A stretch of DNA of 18,804 nt from Cellulomonadaceae bacterium (lineage in GTDB: Bacteria; Actinomycetota; Actinomycetes; Actinomycetales; Cellulomonadaceae): contig JAITCS010000113.1 in assembly GCA_031282935.1 (NCBI GenBank), positions 1 to 18,804 of the forward strand, written 5' to 3'. The translations under genes were made by a program, and so were the position numbers. The first letter of the stretch is position 1; each line of letters opens with the position of its first letter. The notes under the pieces are model-generated. The model was not told where the DNA came from and ran no database searches. It worked only from the letters and a program-made list of their open reading frames with translations. Positions 8,752 to 15,443 of this stretch are shown one piece after another.

Positions 8752-8787
8752 TTGACCGCCCATTGCTATCATGCTAGCATACTAGCA
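8752..8787 (+). promoter_or_regulatory. Leaderless promoter of the RHH gene
   Basis: TTGACC (-35, 8752-8757), a 17-bp spacer and TAGCAT (-10, 8775-8780) are followed by exactly six bases and then the ATG at 8787. Spacing and hexamers are near ideal, and there is no Shine-Dalgarno, so the transcript should begin at or very near the A of the ATG. The -10 box and the start codon both lie within the palindromic operator. Confidence 0.65.
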
Positions 8788-8789
8788 TG
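8770..8789. promoter_or_regulatory. Palindromic operator over the -10 box and start codon
   Basis: CATGCTAG (8770-8777), spacer CATA, CTAGCATG (8782-8789) is a perfect 8-bp inverted repeat. CTAGCAT is also directly repeated (8774-8780 and 8782-8788), which suits side-by-side binding of RHH dimers. The site covers the -10 hexamer and the ATG of the RHH gene. Autorepression is the natural reading, but binding is inferred. Confidence 0.65.
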
Positions 8790-9002
8790 GACAAAACGCC
8801 AGAGAAATCCCCCGCCGAGAAAGCGCCCGCCAAGGTGCAGTTCAACGTGTACCTCCCAGCGGCCCTAATCACCGCCACGAAACACCGCTCCATTGACCAA
8901 GGCACCAGCCTTTCGGCCCTGGTCGAAGCGGCCCTCACCGCATACCTCGAATCGCCCCCGGCAGCCAAATCCAATCCGGCCACCAAAGCGGCACAAGCCT
9001 AG
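8787..9002 (+). CDS. Ribbon-helix-helix (CopG/Arc-like) DNA-binding protein
   Basis: A 71-residue protein with a basic, Lys/Pro-rich N-terminal arm (1-15) and a compact ribbon-helix-helix core. The strand is KVQFNVYLP (16-24), helix A about 24-37, a turn at DQGTS and helix [15 protein letters not shown] (41-54). An Ala/Pro/Lys tail follows. RHH proteins bind DNA as dimers through the strand pair; CopG, Arc and many antitoxins belong here. The gene begins inside a perfect palindrome with its own -35/-10, so it is likely an autorepressor. The VOC-like gene follows after 36 bp on the same strand and is the obvious co-regulated partner. No toxin of a known family is adjacent, so a toxin-antitoxin reading is not supported. 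Confidence 0.8.
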   Translation: MDKTPEKSPAEKAPAKVQFNVYLPAALITATKHRSIDQGTSLSALVEAALTAYLESPPAAKSNPATKAAQA

Positions 9003-9038
9003 ACCGCGCCCCCAACCCCAACACAGACAGGAATTAAA

Positions 9039-9965
9039 ATGACCAATGACTTGAAAATCACCACCCGCCCCATCCACTTCACCGTCAACGTCACAGGTAC
9101 GGTACAGGCGGTAGAGGCGCTCGGCCTCACCCGGATCGTCGGGGCCGCAGGTGAGCCCTGGCAGGAGTTCGCCGCGCCAAAAGGCGGCGTGGTTGCCATC
9201 CACGAAGTCGGCGCCAGCGACCCCCTCAACGGCACCTCAAAACTCGGGTTCGTGGTTCCAGACATGGAAACGCTGAAAGCGGTGGCAGCCGCCCTCTGCG
9301 ACGGCTCAGACGGTGACGCATGTGACGGCGGTTACGAGCATGACGGCGATGACGAGGCAGACGGCGACCGCATCCGCGCTCAGGCCGTGGACACCGACCA
9401 CGGCACGGCCCTCCAAGTCACCGCGCCGGACGGCCTCACCTTCCTGGTGGACATCACCGACTACGCCGCACCAGCAGCAGCGCAAGCAGCAGCCGCAAAC
9501 GCAACAAAACCAGCACGAACAGACGCAACGACACCAGCACGAGCAGACGCAACGACAACAGCAACCGGCAACCGTCAAGCCGTCGAAGTGGCCCAAATCT
9601 GGTTCACCAAGAACACCGCAGCCGCCCAAAAACTGCTCAAAGCCCTCGGCGCAGCCGAATTGGTGACCGCCATAGATGGCGGCTGGGACGACACCCGCAT
9701 GGCGGGCGGCGGCCGCACCCAGATTCACGGCGCCAAAGCCGCAATGCCTTGGGTCAGCGCCGGGTTCATGCTTGATGGCGACCTCACACTGTTGCGCGAT
9801 CAGGTAATCAAGAACGGCCTGGCAAACGCCGCCGTTGTGGACGAGAACTGGGGCCAGTACCTAGACCTCGGCATTGCGGACGCCAAAGGCCACACCGGCC
9901 TGGACGGCGAACTCACTTGGGTCAACCGCGAACTGACCGACTTCTACGGTTATCGGCAGCTTTAA
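9039..9965 (+). CDS. Two-module VOC (glyoxalase/bleomycin-resistance fold)-like protein
   Basis: A 308-residue acidic, soluble protein. Module 1 (about 10-140) reads PIHFTVNV, PWQEFAAPKGGVVAIHEV, KLGFVVPDMETL and ALQVTAPDGLTFLVD, which resembles the beta-alpha-beta-beta-beta pattern of VOC proteins. Module 2 (about 182-308) repeats the pattern weakly, with EVAQIWFTKN and a WVSAGFML strand. An Asp/Gly-rich insert (88-110) splits module 1. A Thr/Ala linker (158-177) contains two copies of an eight-residue unit coded by 24-bp repeats. AGGAA at 9030-9034 precedes the ATG. Metal ligands typical of glyoxalase I are not obvious, so it may be a binding or immunity-type VOC protein rather than an enzyme. 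Paired with the autoregulated RHH gene upstream. The VOC call is from pattern only. Confidence 0.6.
   Translation: MTNDLKITTRPIHFTVNVTGTVQAVEALGLTRIVGAAGEPWQEFAAPKGGVVAIHEVGASDPLNGTSKLGFVVPDMETLKAVAAALCDGSDGDACDGGYEHDGDDEADGDRIRAQAVDTDHGTALQVTAPDGLTFLVDITDYAAPAAAQAAAANATKPARTDATTPARADATTTATGNRQAVEVAQIWFTKNTAAAQKLLKALGAAELVTAIDGGWDDTRMAGGGRTQIHGAKAAMPWVSAGFMLDGDLTLLRDQVIKNGLANAAVVDENWGQYLDLGIADAKGHTGLDGELTWVNRELTDFYGYRQL
9510..9557 (+). repeat. 24-bp in-frame tandem repeat in the VOC-like gene
   Basis: Two adjacent 24-bp units (9510-9533 and 9534-9557) differ by one base and encode PARTDATT then PARADATT in the inter-domain linker. They keep the reading frame, so linker length can vary by whole units. 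Confidence 0.75.
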
Positions 9966-9989
9966 AACAGCAGCGCATAGGCGGCATTT

Positions 9990-10016
9990 CGCCCATTTAG
10001 GGCGCGAAAAACGCCC
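9990..10016 (+). terminator. Weak hairpin downstream of the VOC-like gene
   Basis: CGCCC (9990-9994), GGGCG (10000-10004) and CGCCC (10012-10016) can form two mutually exclusive short stem-loops just after the stop. There is no T-tract behind them, so termination is uncertain. The rest of 9966-10168 holds a T8 run at 10106-10113 flanked by AGCCC and GGGCT. No promoter I would defend for the binding-protein gene is visible, although TTGCGC at 10064 lies in a suitable place. Confidence 0.3.
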
Positions 10017-10168
10017 CAACAATCAGCCTTCACCCAAAGCGAACAACACGCCCCCGCTAGCGGTTGCGCCATACCTAAAGTGGGAGTGAGATAGCCCTGT
10101 AAGGATTTTTTTTGGGCTGCTACCTGCCAAAACGTTAGCGCCCAAAAGCTCTTTCAAAGGAGGCTGTA

Positions 10169-11746
10169 ATGCCAAGGGATATTGGCTGGCAAGTGGACGA
10201 CGCCGGGGCGCGCCGCTATTGGGACGGTAATGTGTGGCTTGACAACGAGCCGGAAATCTACGTGATCGAAGAGGAAGAGGTGGTTGTTCCGCCTCCGCCG
10301 CCGGTAGTGGCAGTTGCACCGCCGCCCCCGCCTCCGCCGCCTCGCGTGGTTGAGCCAGTGGTGGAAGAGGTTCCGGCCCCTAACCCGCTGCGCTGGCTGT
10401 GGTGGCTGCTCGGCCTGCTGCTCTTGGGCGGCTTGATTTGGTGGTTGGCTCGGTCTTGCAACCGCCCAGCGACGGTGGAAACCGCCCCCACTCCCACGCA
10501 GCCCGTGGCAACGGTGCCTGCGGGTGAGTGCGCTGGGGACCCGGTGACGCTGACCGTTTCCACGTTCAACAACTTCGGTTTCGGCGCGCCTTCGGGCGAC
10601 CGTCCGGGCGCTGACCTGTGGGACAAGTACCATGCGGAGCACCCGTGCGTTACGGTCAACGAAACCGTAGCCGCCACCTCGGACGACGCCCGTGCGGCTT
10701 TCAACACCGCCATTTCGGCCGGCTCCGGCGCCTACGACATCCAAGCGGTGGACGTGGACTGGATGCCTTCGATCATGGCGTTGCCTGACCACTTCGTGAA
10801 CCTGCAGCAGTACGCTGGCAGCAACGACTGGATGCCGTGGAAGGTCGCCCAGGCCACTACCCCGGACGGCCGCGTGCTGGGCTTCGGCACCGACATCGGC
10901 CCGGAGGGCTTGTGCTACCGCAGCGACCTGTTCGCTGAGGCTGGCCTGCCCACGGATCGCGAAGAAGTTGCGGCCCTCTTCGGCGGCAACAACGCCACTT
11001 GGGACCAGTTCTTCCAAGTCGGAGCGCAGTACCATCAGGCTACTGGTCGTCCGTTCTTCGACAGCTCGGCCGCTCTGTTCCAGGGCATGGTCAACCAGAT
11101 CGAGTACTCTTGGGTTGATTCGAGCGGCAACATCATCGCCACCGACAACACGCAAGCTCAGCACCTTTACAACCAGTTGACAGCGGCCGCGCTTGACGGC
11201 CAGTCCGCCGGTTTGGGTCAGTGGAGCCCGGACTGGAACGCTGCGATGAGCACCGACCAGTTCGCCGTCATGCTGTGCCCGGCGTGGATCATCAACAACA
11301 TCAAGGGCAACGCGGGCGACAACTTCGTCGGCTGGGACATCGCGAACGTATTCCCTGGTGGCGGCGGTAACTGGGGCGGCTCGTTCCTAGTTGTGCCGAG
11401 CCAAGGCACCCATCAGGAAGAGGCTGCCGAGTTGGCAGCCTGGATCACCGCACCCGAGCAGCAAGCTGCTGTGTTCGAGGCGGCGTCCAACTTCCCGAGT
11501 TCGCCAACGGCGCAGGCCGACCCGCGCGTTTCCAACAAGGTTGAGCCTTTCTTGAACAACGCTCCGGTGGGCCAGATCTTCGCTAACCGGGCTGCGGCCG
11601 TTACCGTGGTGCCGTTCAAGGGCGCGCAGTATTTCGACATCCAAACCAAGATGGCTGACGCCCTCAACCGCGTGGATGTGGATCGCACTATGTCGCCAGA
11701 GCAATCTTGGAATCAGTGGGTAACTGACGTTCGGGCGCTCGGGTAA
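10169..11746 (+). CDS. DUF2510-tagged, membrane-tethered sugar ABC transporter substrate-binding protein
   Basis: A 525-residue protein. Residues 5-25 are a DUF2510-type domain (GWQVDDAGARRYWDGNVW). Next come an acidic stretch EEEE, a proline-rich linker (41-58, long Pro runs) and a single hydrophobic helix (about 74-94, LRWLWWLLGLLLLGGLIWWLA). After a Thr/Pro spacer, a CUT1-type solute-binding domain of about 400 residues follows (VTLTVSTFNNFG at 126, then TDIGPEGLCYRSDLFAEAGL, MLCPAW, GGGGNWGGSFLVVPSQG). Usual binding proteins are lipoproteins with a short signal peptide and lipobox. Here C97 after the helix sits in LARSC, not a canonical lipobox, so I read the helix as a signal anchor with DUF2510 inside and the sugar-binding domain outside. 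A very good ribosome site AAAGGAGG (10157-10164) precedes the ATG. The sugar is unknown; parts resemble disaccharide-binding CebE-type proteins. A strong hairpin follows. Confidence 0.88.
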   Translation: MPRDIGWQVDDAGARRYWDGNVWLDNEPEIYVIEEEEVVVPPPPPVVAVAPPPPPPPPRVVEPVVEEVPAPNPLRWLWWLLGLLLLGGLIWWLARSCNRPATVETAPTPTQPVATVPAGECAGDPVTLTVSTFNNFGFGAPSGDRPGADLWDKYHAEHPCVTVNETVAATSDDARAAFNTAISAGSGAYDIQAVDVDWMPSIMALPDHFVNLQQYAGSNDWMPWKVAQATTPDGRVLGFGTDIGPEGLCYRSDLFAEAGLPTDREEVAALFGGNNATWDQFFQVGAQYHQATGRPFFDSSAALFQGMVNQIEYSWVDSSGNIIATDNTQAQHLYNQLTAAALDGQSAGLGQWSPDWNAAMSTDQFAVMLCPAWIINNIKGNAGDNFVGWDIANVFPGGGGNWGGSFLVVPSQGTHQEEAAELAAWITAPEQQAAVFEAASNFPSSPTAQADPRVSNKVEPFLNNAPVGQIFANRAAAVTVVPFKGAQYFDIQTKMADALNRVDVDRTMSPEQSWNQWVTDVRALG

Positions 11747-11759
11747 TTAGTTGTTTTGG

Positions 11760-11805
11760 TTCCCCTTGGGTGCTGGCGGCATAATACGCTTAGCACCCAA
11801 GGGAA
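11760..11805 (+). terminator. Long stem-loop between binding-protein and permease genes
   Basis: TTCCCCTTGGGTGCT (11760-11774) pairs with AGCACCCAAGGGAA (11792-11805), a 14-bp stem with one bulged C and a 17-nt loop. T-rich sequence follows at 11815-11837. It begins 13 bp after the binding-protein stop. It probably ends or stabilises that mRNA so that the binding protein is made in excess over the permeases, a known pattern in sugar-transport operons. Confidence 0.75.
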
Positions 11806-11829
11806 ACCCTAAATGTTTTCGTTTTTTAT

Positions 11830-11889
11830 GGTTTTTTAGGCAACTGCCCTAGCGCAAACACAATATTTAACAGCGCGGTGCTACCGCGC
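11830..11889 (+). repeat. 60-bp dispersed element, copy A
   Basis: It starts with GGTTTTTTAGG (11830-11840), has ACTGCC at 11843-11848 and ends with the palindrome GCGCGGTGCTACCGCGC (11873-11889). A second 60-bp copy with the same three words at nearly the same spacing lies at 17627-17686. In both copies a CCCTAAA shortly upstream (11807-11813 here) can pair with the TTTAGG. Confidence 0.7.
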
Positions 11890-11940
11890 AAGTGTTATTA
11901 GGTAAAGTCTGCCCGTATTATCAGCGCGGTAACACCGCGC
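11873..11940. promoter_or_regulatory. Two palindromic operators flanking the probable permease promoter
   Basis: GCGCGGT-GCT-ACCGCGC (11873-11889) and GCGCGGT-AAC-ACCGCGC (11924-11940) have identical 7-bp arms. Their centres are 51 bp apart, about five helical turns. TATTAT (11916-11921), a good TANNNT -10, lies between them and would start transcription near 11928, inside the second palindrome. This is the layout of a repressor acting at two sites, possibly by looping. The regulator is not identifiable here. No convincing -35 is seen. Confidence 0.6.
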
Positions 11941-12025
11941 AGGCAAATATGGAATTGCGGGTAACAGGGGCCTAAAAAATACTTTGCGGCTTTTAACGGT
12001 GTTCTCAATGGCGAGAGAGTGAATA

Positions 12026-13405
12026 ATGACAACACAAACCTCCGACGCGGCTGTGGCGGCTACCCCCGCCGGTTGGTACGACGATGGCGGTGGCCGCCAA
12101 CGGTATTGGGACGGCGCGGCGTGGACTGAGTTCTACGCGGACCAGTACGAGGGTTACGACCCGGCGCAAAACGCCGCCCAAGCGTGGGCCGCGAACAAGG
12201 CCGCGCACCCGATCACCACTCACGGGGTGCCTCGGGTAGTAAAGGCGATTGCTGGAGCGCTGATCGGCGCGCTAGTGGGTGGCCTCATCGGTTACGTGGG
12301 CGGTGGCCTGATTGCGGGCGTGCTCGGAAACTCCGAATTGGGCCAAATGCTCGGTCTTGCGTTACTCGCAATAGTTGGCGCGGTAGTGGGCTGGCTTATT
12401 GGGCGCGGCGGGCATTGGGATTTCGAGTTATCCCCGTATTTGTATATCGCCCCCTTCTTTGTGCTTTTTGCGGTCACCGGGCTATTCCCCTTGATTTACA
12501 CCGCTTATGTGGCCACTCGCCAATGGAACACCCTAACGGGTGACGGCGGCGTTGCTATTTGCGGCGCCCTTTGCGATAACGGGAACGCGGCCTCAATCTT
12601 TGGCAACTTCCAATGGGTTTTGCTGCAACACGATTTCTGGATTGCGTTGCGCAACTCTTTCTCAATCTTCTTGCTTTCCACCATCCCCCAAATGATTTTG
12701 GCTTTGCTGGTCGCTTACATTCTGGACCAGAACTTGCGGGCCAAAACCTTCTGGCGCATGGGTGTTCTGCTCCCCTACGTGATCGCCCCTTCGGCTGCCG
12801 CGATCATCTTCAGCCAAGTGTTCTCGAACAACTTGGGCCTGATCAACACCGTGTTGCGCGGGCTTGGGCTGGGCACGGTCGCCTGGACTTCCTCCACCAT
12901 TTGGAGCCACATAGCGATTGCCACCATCGTTAATTTCCGTTGGACTGGCTACAATGCGCTGATATTCTTGGCCGCAATGCAGGCAATTCCCAGAGAATTG
13001 TATGAGGCATCAGTTGTGGACGGCGCCAGTTCGGTACGGCAATTCTTCTCCGTAACAATTCCAATGCTGCGGCCCACCCTGATTTTCGTAATCCTCACCT
13101 CAACTATTGGCGGTTTGCAAATCTTTGACGAGGTGCAAATGTTTGGTGGCACCGGCGGCGCAATGGGCGTGGGCGGCACCAGTAACCAATACCTCACAGT
13201 TTCGCTGTATTTGTGGGATCTCGGCTTTAACCGCACCACTATTGGGCAACCCAACTTAGGGCGTTCTGCCGCAGTGGCCTGGTTACTGTTTATTATCGTG
13301 GTGCTTTTGGCATTACTGAATTTCTGGATCACGCGCAAAATCGCGGGCAACGACGCGCCGAAAGCTAAAAGGATCAAGCGGAAAGTAAAAGAGGTTGTAG
13401 CATGA
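12026..13405 (+). CDS. DUF2510-tagged sugar ABC transporter permease (MalF-type)
   Basis: A 459-residue inner-membrane permease of the CUT1 family, about 150 residues longer than usual. Residues 15-36 are a DUF2510 domain (AGWYDDGGGRQRYWDGAAWTEF). An Ala/Tyr-rich linker follows, then an extra glycine-zipper hydrophobic hairpin (about 72-126, GALIGALVGGLIGYVGGGLIAGVL and ALLAIVGAVVGWLIG). The ordinary permease core starts near 137 with about six helices. The EAA loop that docks on the ATPase is at 324-350 (ELYEASVVDGASSVRQFF, ending TIPMLRP). The tail is lysine-rich. The start ATG has a GAGAGAG ribosome site at 12013-12019. The next permease overlaps by four bases (ATGA). The binding protein upstream carries the same N-terminal domain, so the tag is shared by two subunits of one transporter. 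Confidence 0.92.
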   Translation: MTTQTSDAAVAATPAGWYDDGGGRQRYWDGAAWTEFYADQYEGYDPAQNAAQAWAANKAAHPITTHGVPRVVKAIAGALIGALVGGLIGYVGGGLIAGVLGNSELGQMLGLALLAIVGAVVGWLIGRGGHWDFELSPYLYIAPFFVLFAVTGLFPLIYTAYVATRQWNTLTGDGGVAICGALCDNGNAASIFGNFQWVLLQHDFWIALRNSFSIFLLSTIPQMILALLVAYILDQNLRAKTFWRMGVLLPYVIAPSAAAIIFSQVFSNNLGLINTVLRGLGLGTVAWTSSTIWSHIAIATIVNFRWTGYNALIFLAAMQAIPRELYEASVVDGASSVRQFFSVTIPMLRPTLIFVILTSTIGGLQIFDEVQMFGGTGGAMGVGGTSNQYLTVSLYLWDLGFNRTTIGQPNLGRSAAVAWLLFIIVVLLALLNFWITRKIAGNDAPKAKRIKRKVKEVVA

Positions 13406-14772
13406 GCATGCAAGGGTTTGGCGGCAGTGGCGGCGATTTGCAAGGCTTCAATGACCTTGACTTCGACGGCGACCCCGGCTATGACGATCTCATTGACCGC
13501 GAGGCGGGGCAGTGGCGGGGCGAGCGCGCCCTGGACGCGCTGCGCGCTGACCACTCCCGCGAGGTCGCAGGTGACGATTTGCCAGTGGTGGGCCGCGAGG
13601 ATTTTGTGGAACGCGGCATTTACGGCGAGGCCAACTCTCAAGAGGCCGCAGCCTACGATTCTGGGCAACTGATCACCGCAGAATCGGGCGGTTACGAATC
13701 CCCCGGTTATGCGGTTCCCGGCTACGACTCCCCTGCTTACGTTTCGGCGGTTGAGCCGGTCGAGATTCTGGTGCCCGCCGGGGCAACCGAAACCCCGATC
13801 ATGATCCCCGCCGCCGCCACGGCTGTCGGGGCCTCCACCTACTCGGTGCCAATGCTGCGGCAACTCGGCGGGAACACCGTGGCCAACGCGGCAGCGCGCC
13901 GCCGAGGCATGGCCGTCACCTCCGAGGGCCGCCGCCCCGGCGCGCTCACCTACATCTTCTTAGGCTTAGTGCTACTGATTTCCATCTTCCCGCTGTACTA
14001 CGCCCTGTCCATCGCCTCCCAGCCCACCACCGCCACCCAATACGGTGCCGAGGCGTTGGTGATCCGAAACGGGTTGTGGCAAAACCTCACTGCCGCTTTC
14101 CACGAAATCGGATTCTGGCGAGCTTTAGGCGGCACGCTTTTAGTTTCGCTTTCCAGCGCAATTTCAGTGGTCTTGTTCTCAACGCTGGCCGGGTTCTCTT
14201 TTGCGAAACTGAATTATCGTGGGCGTTCCACTTTGCTATTCTTGGTGGTGGCCACTATGGCAATTCCCACCCAATTAGCCGTGGTGCCTTTATACCTAAT
14301 GATGTCGCGCGCTACTAACCTAATTCCAGGCCACCCGCAAGGGTTATTCGGCTCCTTATGGGCGGTGATCATTCCAGGCCTGGTAACCGCCTTCGGGGTG
14401 TTCTGGATGACCCAATACCTTGAGGGCGCCCTCCCCTACGAGTTGGTTGAGGCCGCTCGCATGGACGGCGCCAGCATGTTCCGCACCTTCTGGTCGGTGG
14501 CCTTGCCCGCCGCTCGGCCCGCAGCCGCCATGCTGTTCTTGTTCACTTTCGTGTCGCAGTGGACCAACTATTACTGGCCCATGCTCATCTTGGGGCAAAA
14601 CAACAAGGCCGTGTTGACGGTGGCGGCGGCGACCTTGCGCGGGGCGCGGTTCACCGATTACACCATGATCATGGCAGGCGTGCTGCTCATTTCCTTGCCG
14701 TTGGTGATTGTTTTCGCTTTCGCCGGGAAGCAACTTGTGAGCGGTATTATGGCTGGCGCGGTCAAGGGCTAA
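13402..14772 (+). CDS. Sugar ABC transporter permease (MalG-type) with long acidic cytosolic tail
   Basis: A 456-residue second permease subunit. Residues 1-180 precede the first membrane helix and are mostly disordered and acidic in the first 120, with Asp/Gly-rich repeats and a tyrosine-spaced segment (GGYESPGYAVPGYDSPAY, 96-113). An Ala/Val stretch and a basic cluster (ARRRGM, 165-170) follow. The core starts at about 182 (TYIFLGLVLLISIFPLYYAL). The EAA loop ELVEAARMDGASMFRTFW is at 347-364 and is followed by VALPAARP. Usual MalG homologues are about 280-300 residues, so the tail is an addition. It overlaps the first permease by ATGA. No ATP-binding subunit gene is present; many actinobacterial sugar importers share an MsiK-type ATPase coded elsewhere. 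No DUF2510 is visible in this subunit. Confidence 0.92.
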   Translation: MSMQGFGGSGGDLQGFNDLDFDGDPGYDDLIDREAGQWRGERALDALRADHSREVAGDDLPVVGREDFVERGIYGEANSQEAAAYDSGQLITAESGGYESPGYAVPGYDSPAYVSAVEPVEILVPAGATETPIMIPAAATAVGASTYSVPMLRQLGGNTVANAAARRRGMAVTSEGRRPGALTYIFLGLVLLISIFPLYYALSIASQPTTATQYGAEALVIRNGLWQNLTAAFHEIGFWRALGGTLLVSLSSAISVVLFSTLAGFSFAKLNYRGRSTLLFLVVATMAIPTQLAVVPLYLMMSRATNLIPGHPQGLFGSLWAVIIPGLVTAFGVFWMTQYLEGALPYELVEAARMDGASMFRTFWSVALPAARPAAAMLFLFTFVSQWTNYYWPMLILGQNNKAVLTVAAATLRGARFTDYTMIMAGVLLISLPLVIVFAFAGKQLVSGIMAGAVKG

Positions 14773-14793
14773 ACGTTCGTTTTGGGGTTGGCC

Positions 14794-15426
14794 GTGAGTG
14801 ACGCGGTTTCTGGCGTTGCAACTCCGGGCAACGGCGTGGGTCCGTGGCAGGGCGACTTGCCCACGGACTCGCGCCTCGACCCGGAGCTGCTCACGCACGG
14901 TGACGCCCGCAACGTGCCAGACCAGTACCGTTACTGGACGGTCGAGGCCATCAAGGCCGACCTGGATCGGCAGCGCGCCGGGGGGCCGCAGTTGTGGGTG
15001 GCGATTGAGAACTGGAGCCACGACTTCAACATCGGTTCCGTGGTGCGCACCGCCAACGCCTTCAACGTCGCGGGCGTGATAATTGTCGGCAAGAAACGGT
15101 GGAACCGCCGGGGCGCGATGGTGACCGACCGCTACCTCAACATATTTCATTGCGAAACAGTGGCAGAATTCGTCACCAGTTGCGGCGATTTACCTATTAT
15201 TGGGATTGACAACATTCCGGGCTCAATTCCGCTAGAAACCTTTCAATTCCCCAAAGATTGTGTGCTGGTGTTTGGGCAGGAATCCACCGGGTTATCTCCA
15301 GAAATCCAAGAGATTTGTTTATCCATTTTACATATTACCCAATTTGGTTCCACCCGCTCCATTAATGCCGGCGCGGCTGGAGCCATCGCCATGTTTGAGT
15401 GGTCACGCCAAAACCGCACCGGCTAG
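14794..15426 (+). CDS. SpoU/TrmH-family RNA 2'-O-ribose methyltransferase
   Basis: About 210 residues from GTG 14794. TTG 14782 is in frame but has poorer context. It is a SPOUT-fold, SAM-dependent enzyme that methylates a ribose 2'-OH of tRNA or rRNA. All three family motifs are visible. Motif 1 is ENWSHDFNIGSVVRTANAF (72-90) with the catalytic Arg, motif 2 is LVFGQESTGLSPEI (158-171), and motif 3 is ITQFGSTRSINAGAAGAIAMFEW (181-203, split around GSTRSIN). The C-terminus carries no extension. The gene starts about 21 bp after the permease stop, so it is probably co-transcribed with the transporter, although a functional link is not obvious. The 3' half is visibly more AT-rich than the 5' half. 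The exact RNA target cannot be told from sequence. Confidence 0.9.
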   Translation: MSDAVSGVATPGNGVGPWQGDLPTDSRLDPELLTHGDARNVPDQYRYWTVEAIKADLDRQRAGGPQLWVAIENWSHDFNIGSVVRTANAFNVAGVIIVGKKRWNRRGAMVTDRYLNIFHCETVAEFVTSCGDLPIIGIDNIPGSIPLETFQFPKDCVLVFGQESTGLSPEIQEICLSILHITQFGSTRSINAGAAGAIAMFEWSRQNRTG

Positions 15427-15443
15427 CCTGCCAAAACCCCGGC

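Noticed and set aside
9306..9728. Cysteine-rich 140-residue minus-strand frame
   Set aside because: Its Cys pattern is the reverse reading of the GCA/ACA-rich linker of the VOC-like gene; a shadow frame.
8787..9965. RHH and VOC-like genes as a toxin-antitoxin pair
   Set aside because: RHH plus autoregulation suits an antitoxin, but a 308-residue VOC-like protein matches no toxin family I know and no small toxin is adjacent.
10106..10113. T8 run as an intrinsic terminator of the VOC-like gene
   Set aside because: The arms around it (AGCCC/GGGCT) enclose the T-run instead of preceding it, so it is not a standard terminator.
10169..11746. Binding protein as a classical lipoprotein with C97 as lipid site
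   Set aside because: LARSC is not a good lipobox and the helix is preceded by 70 acidic/proline-rich residues, unlike a signal peptide. Kept only as a test for the topology finding.
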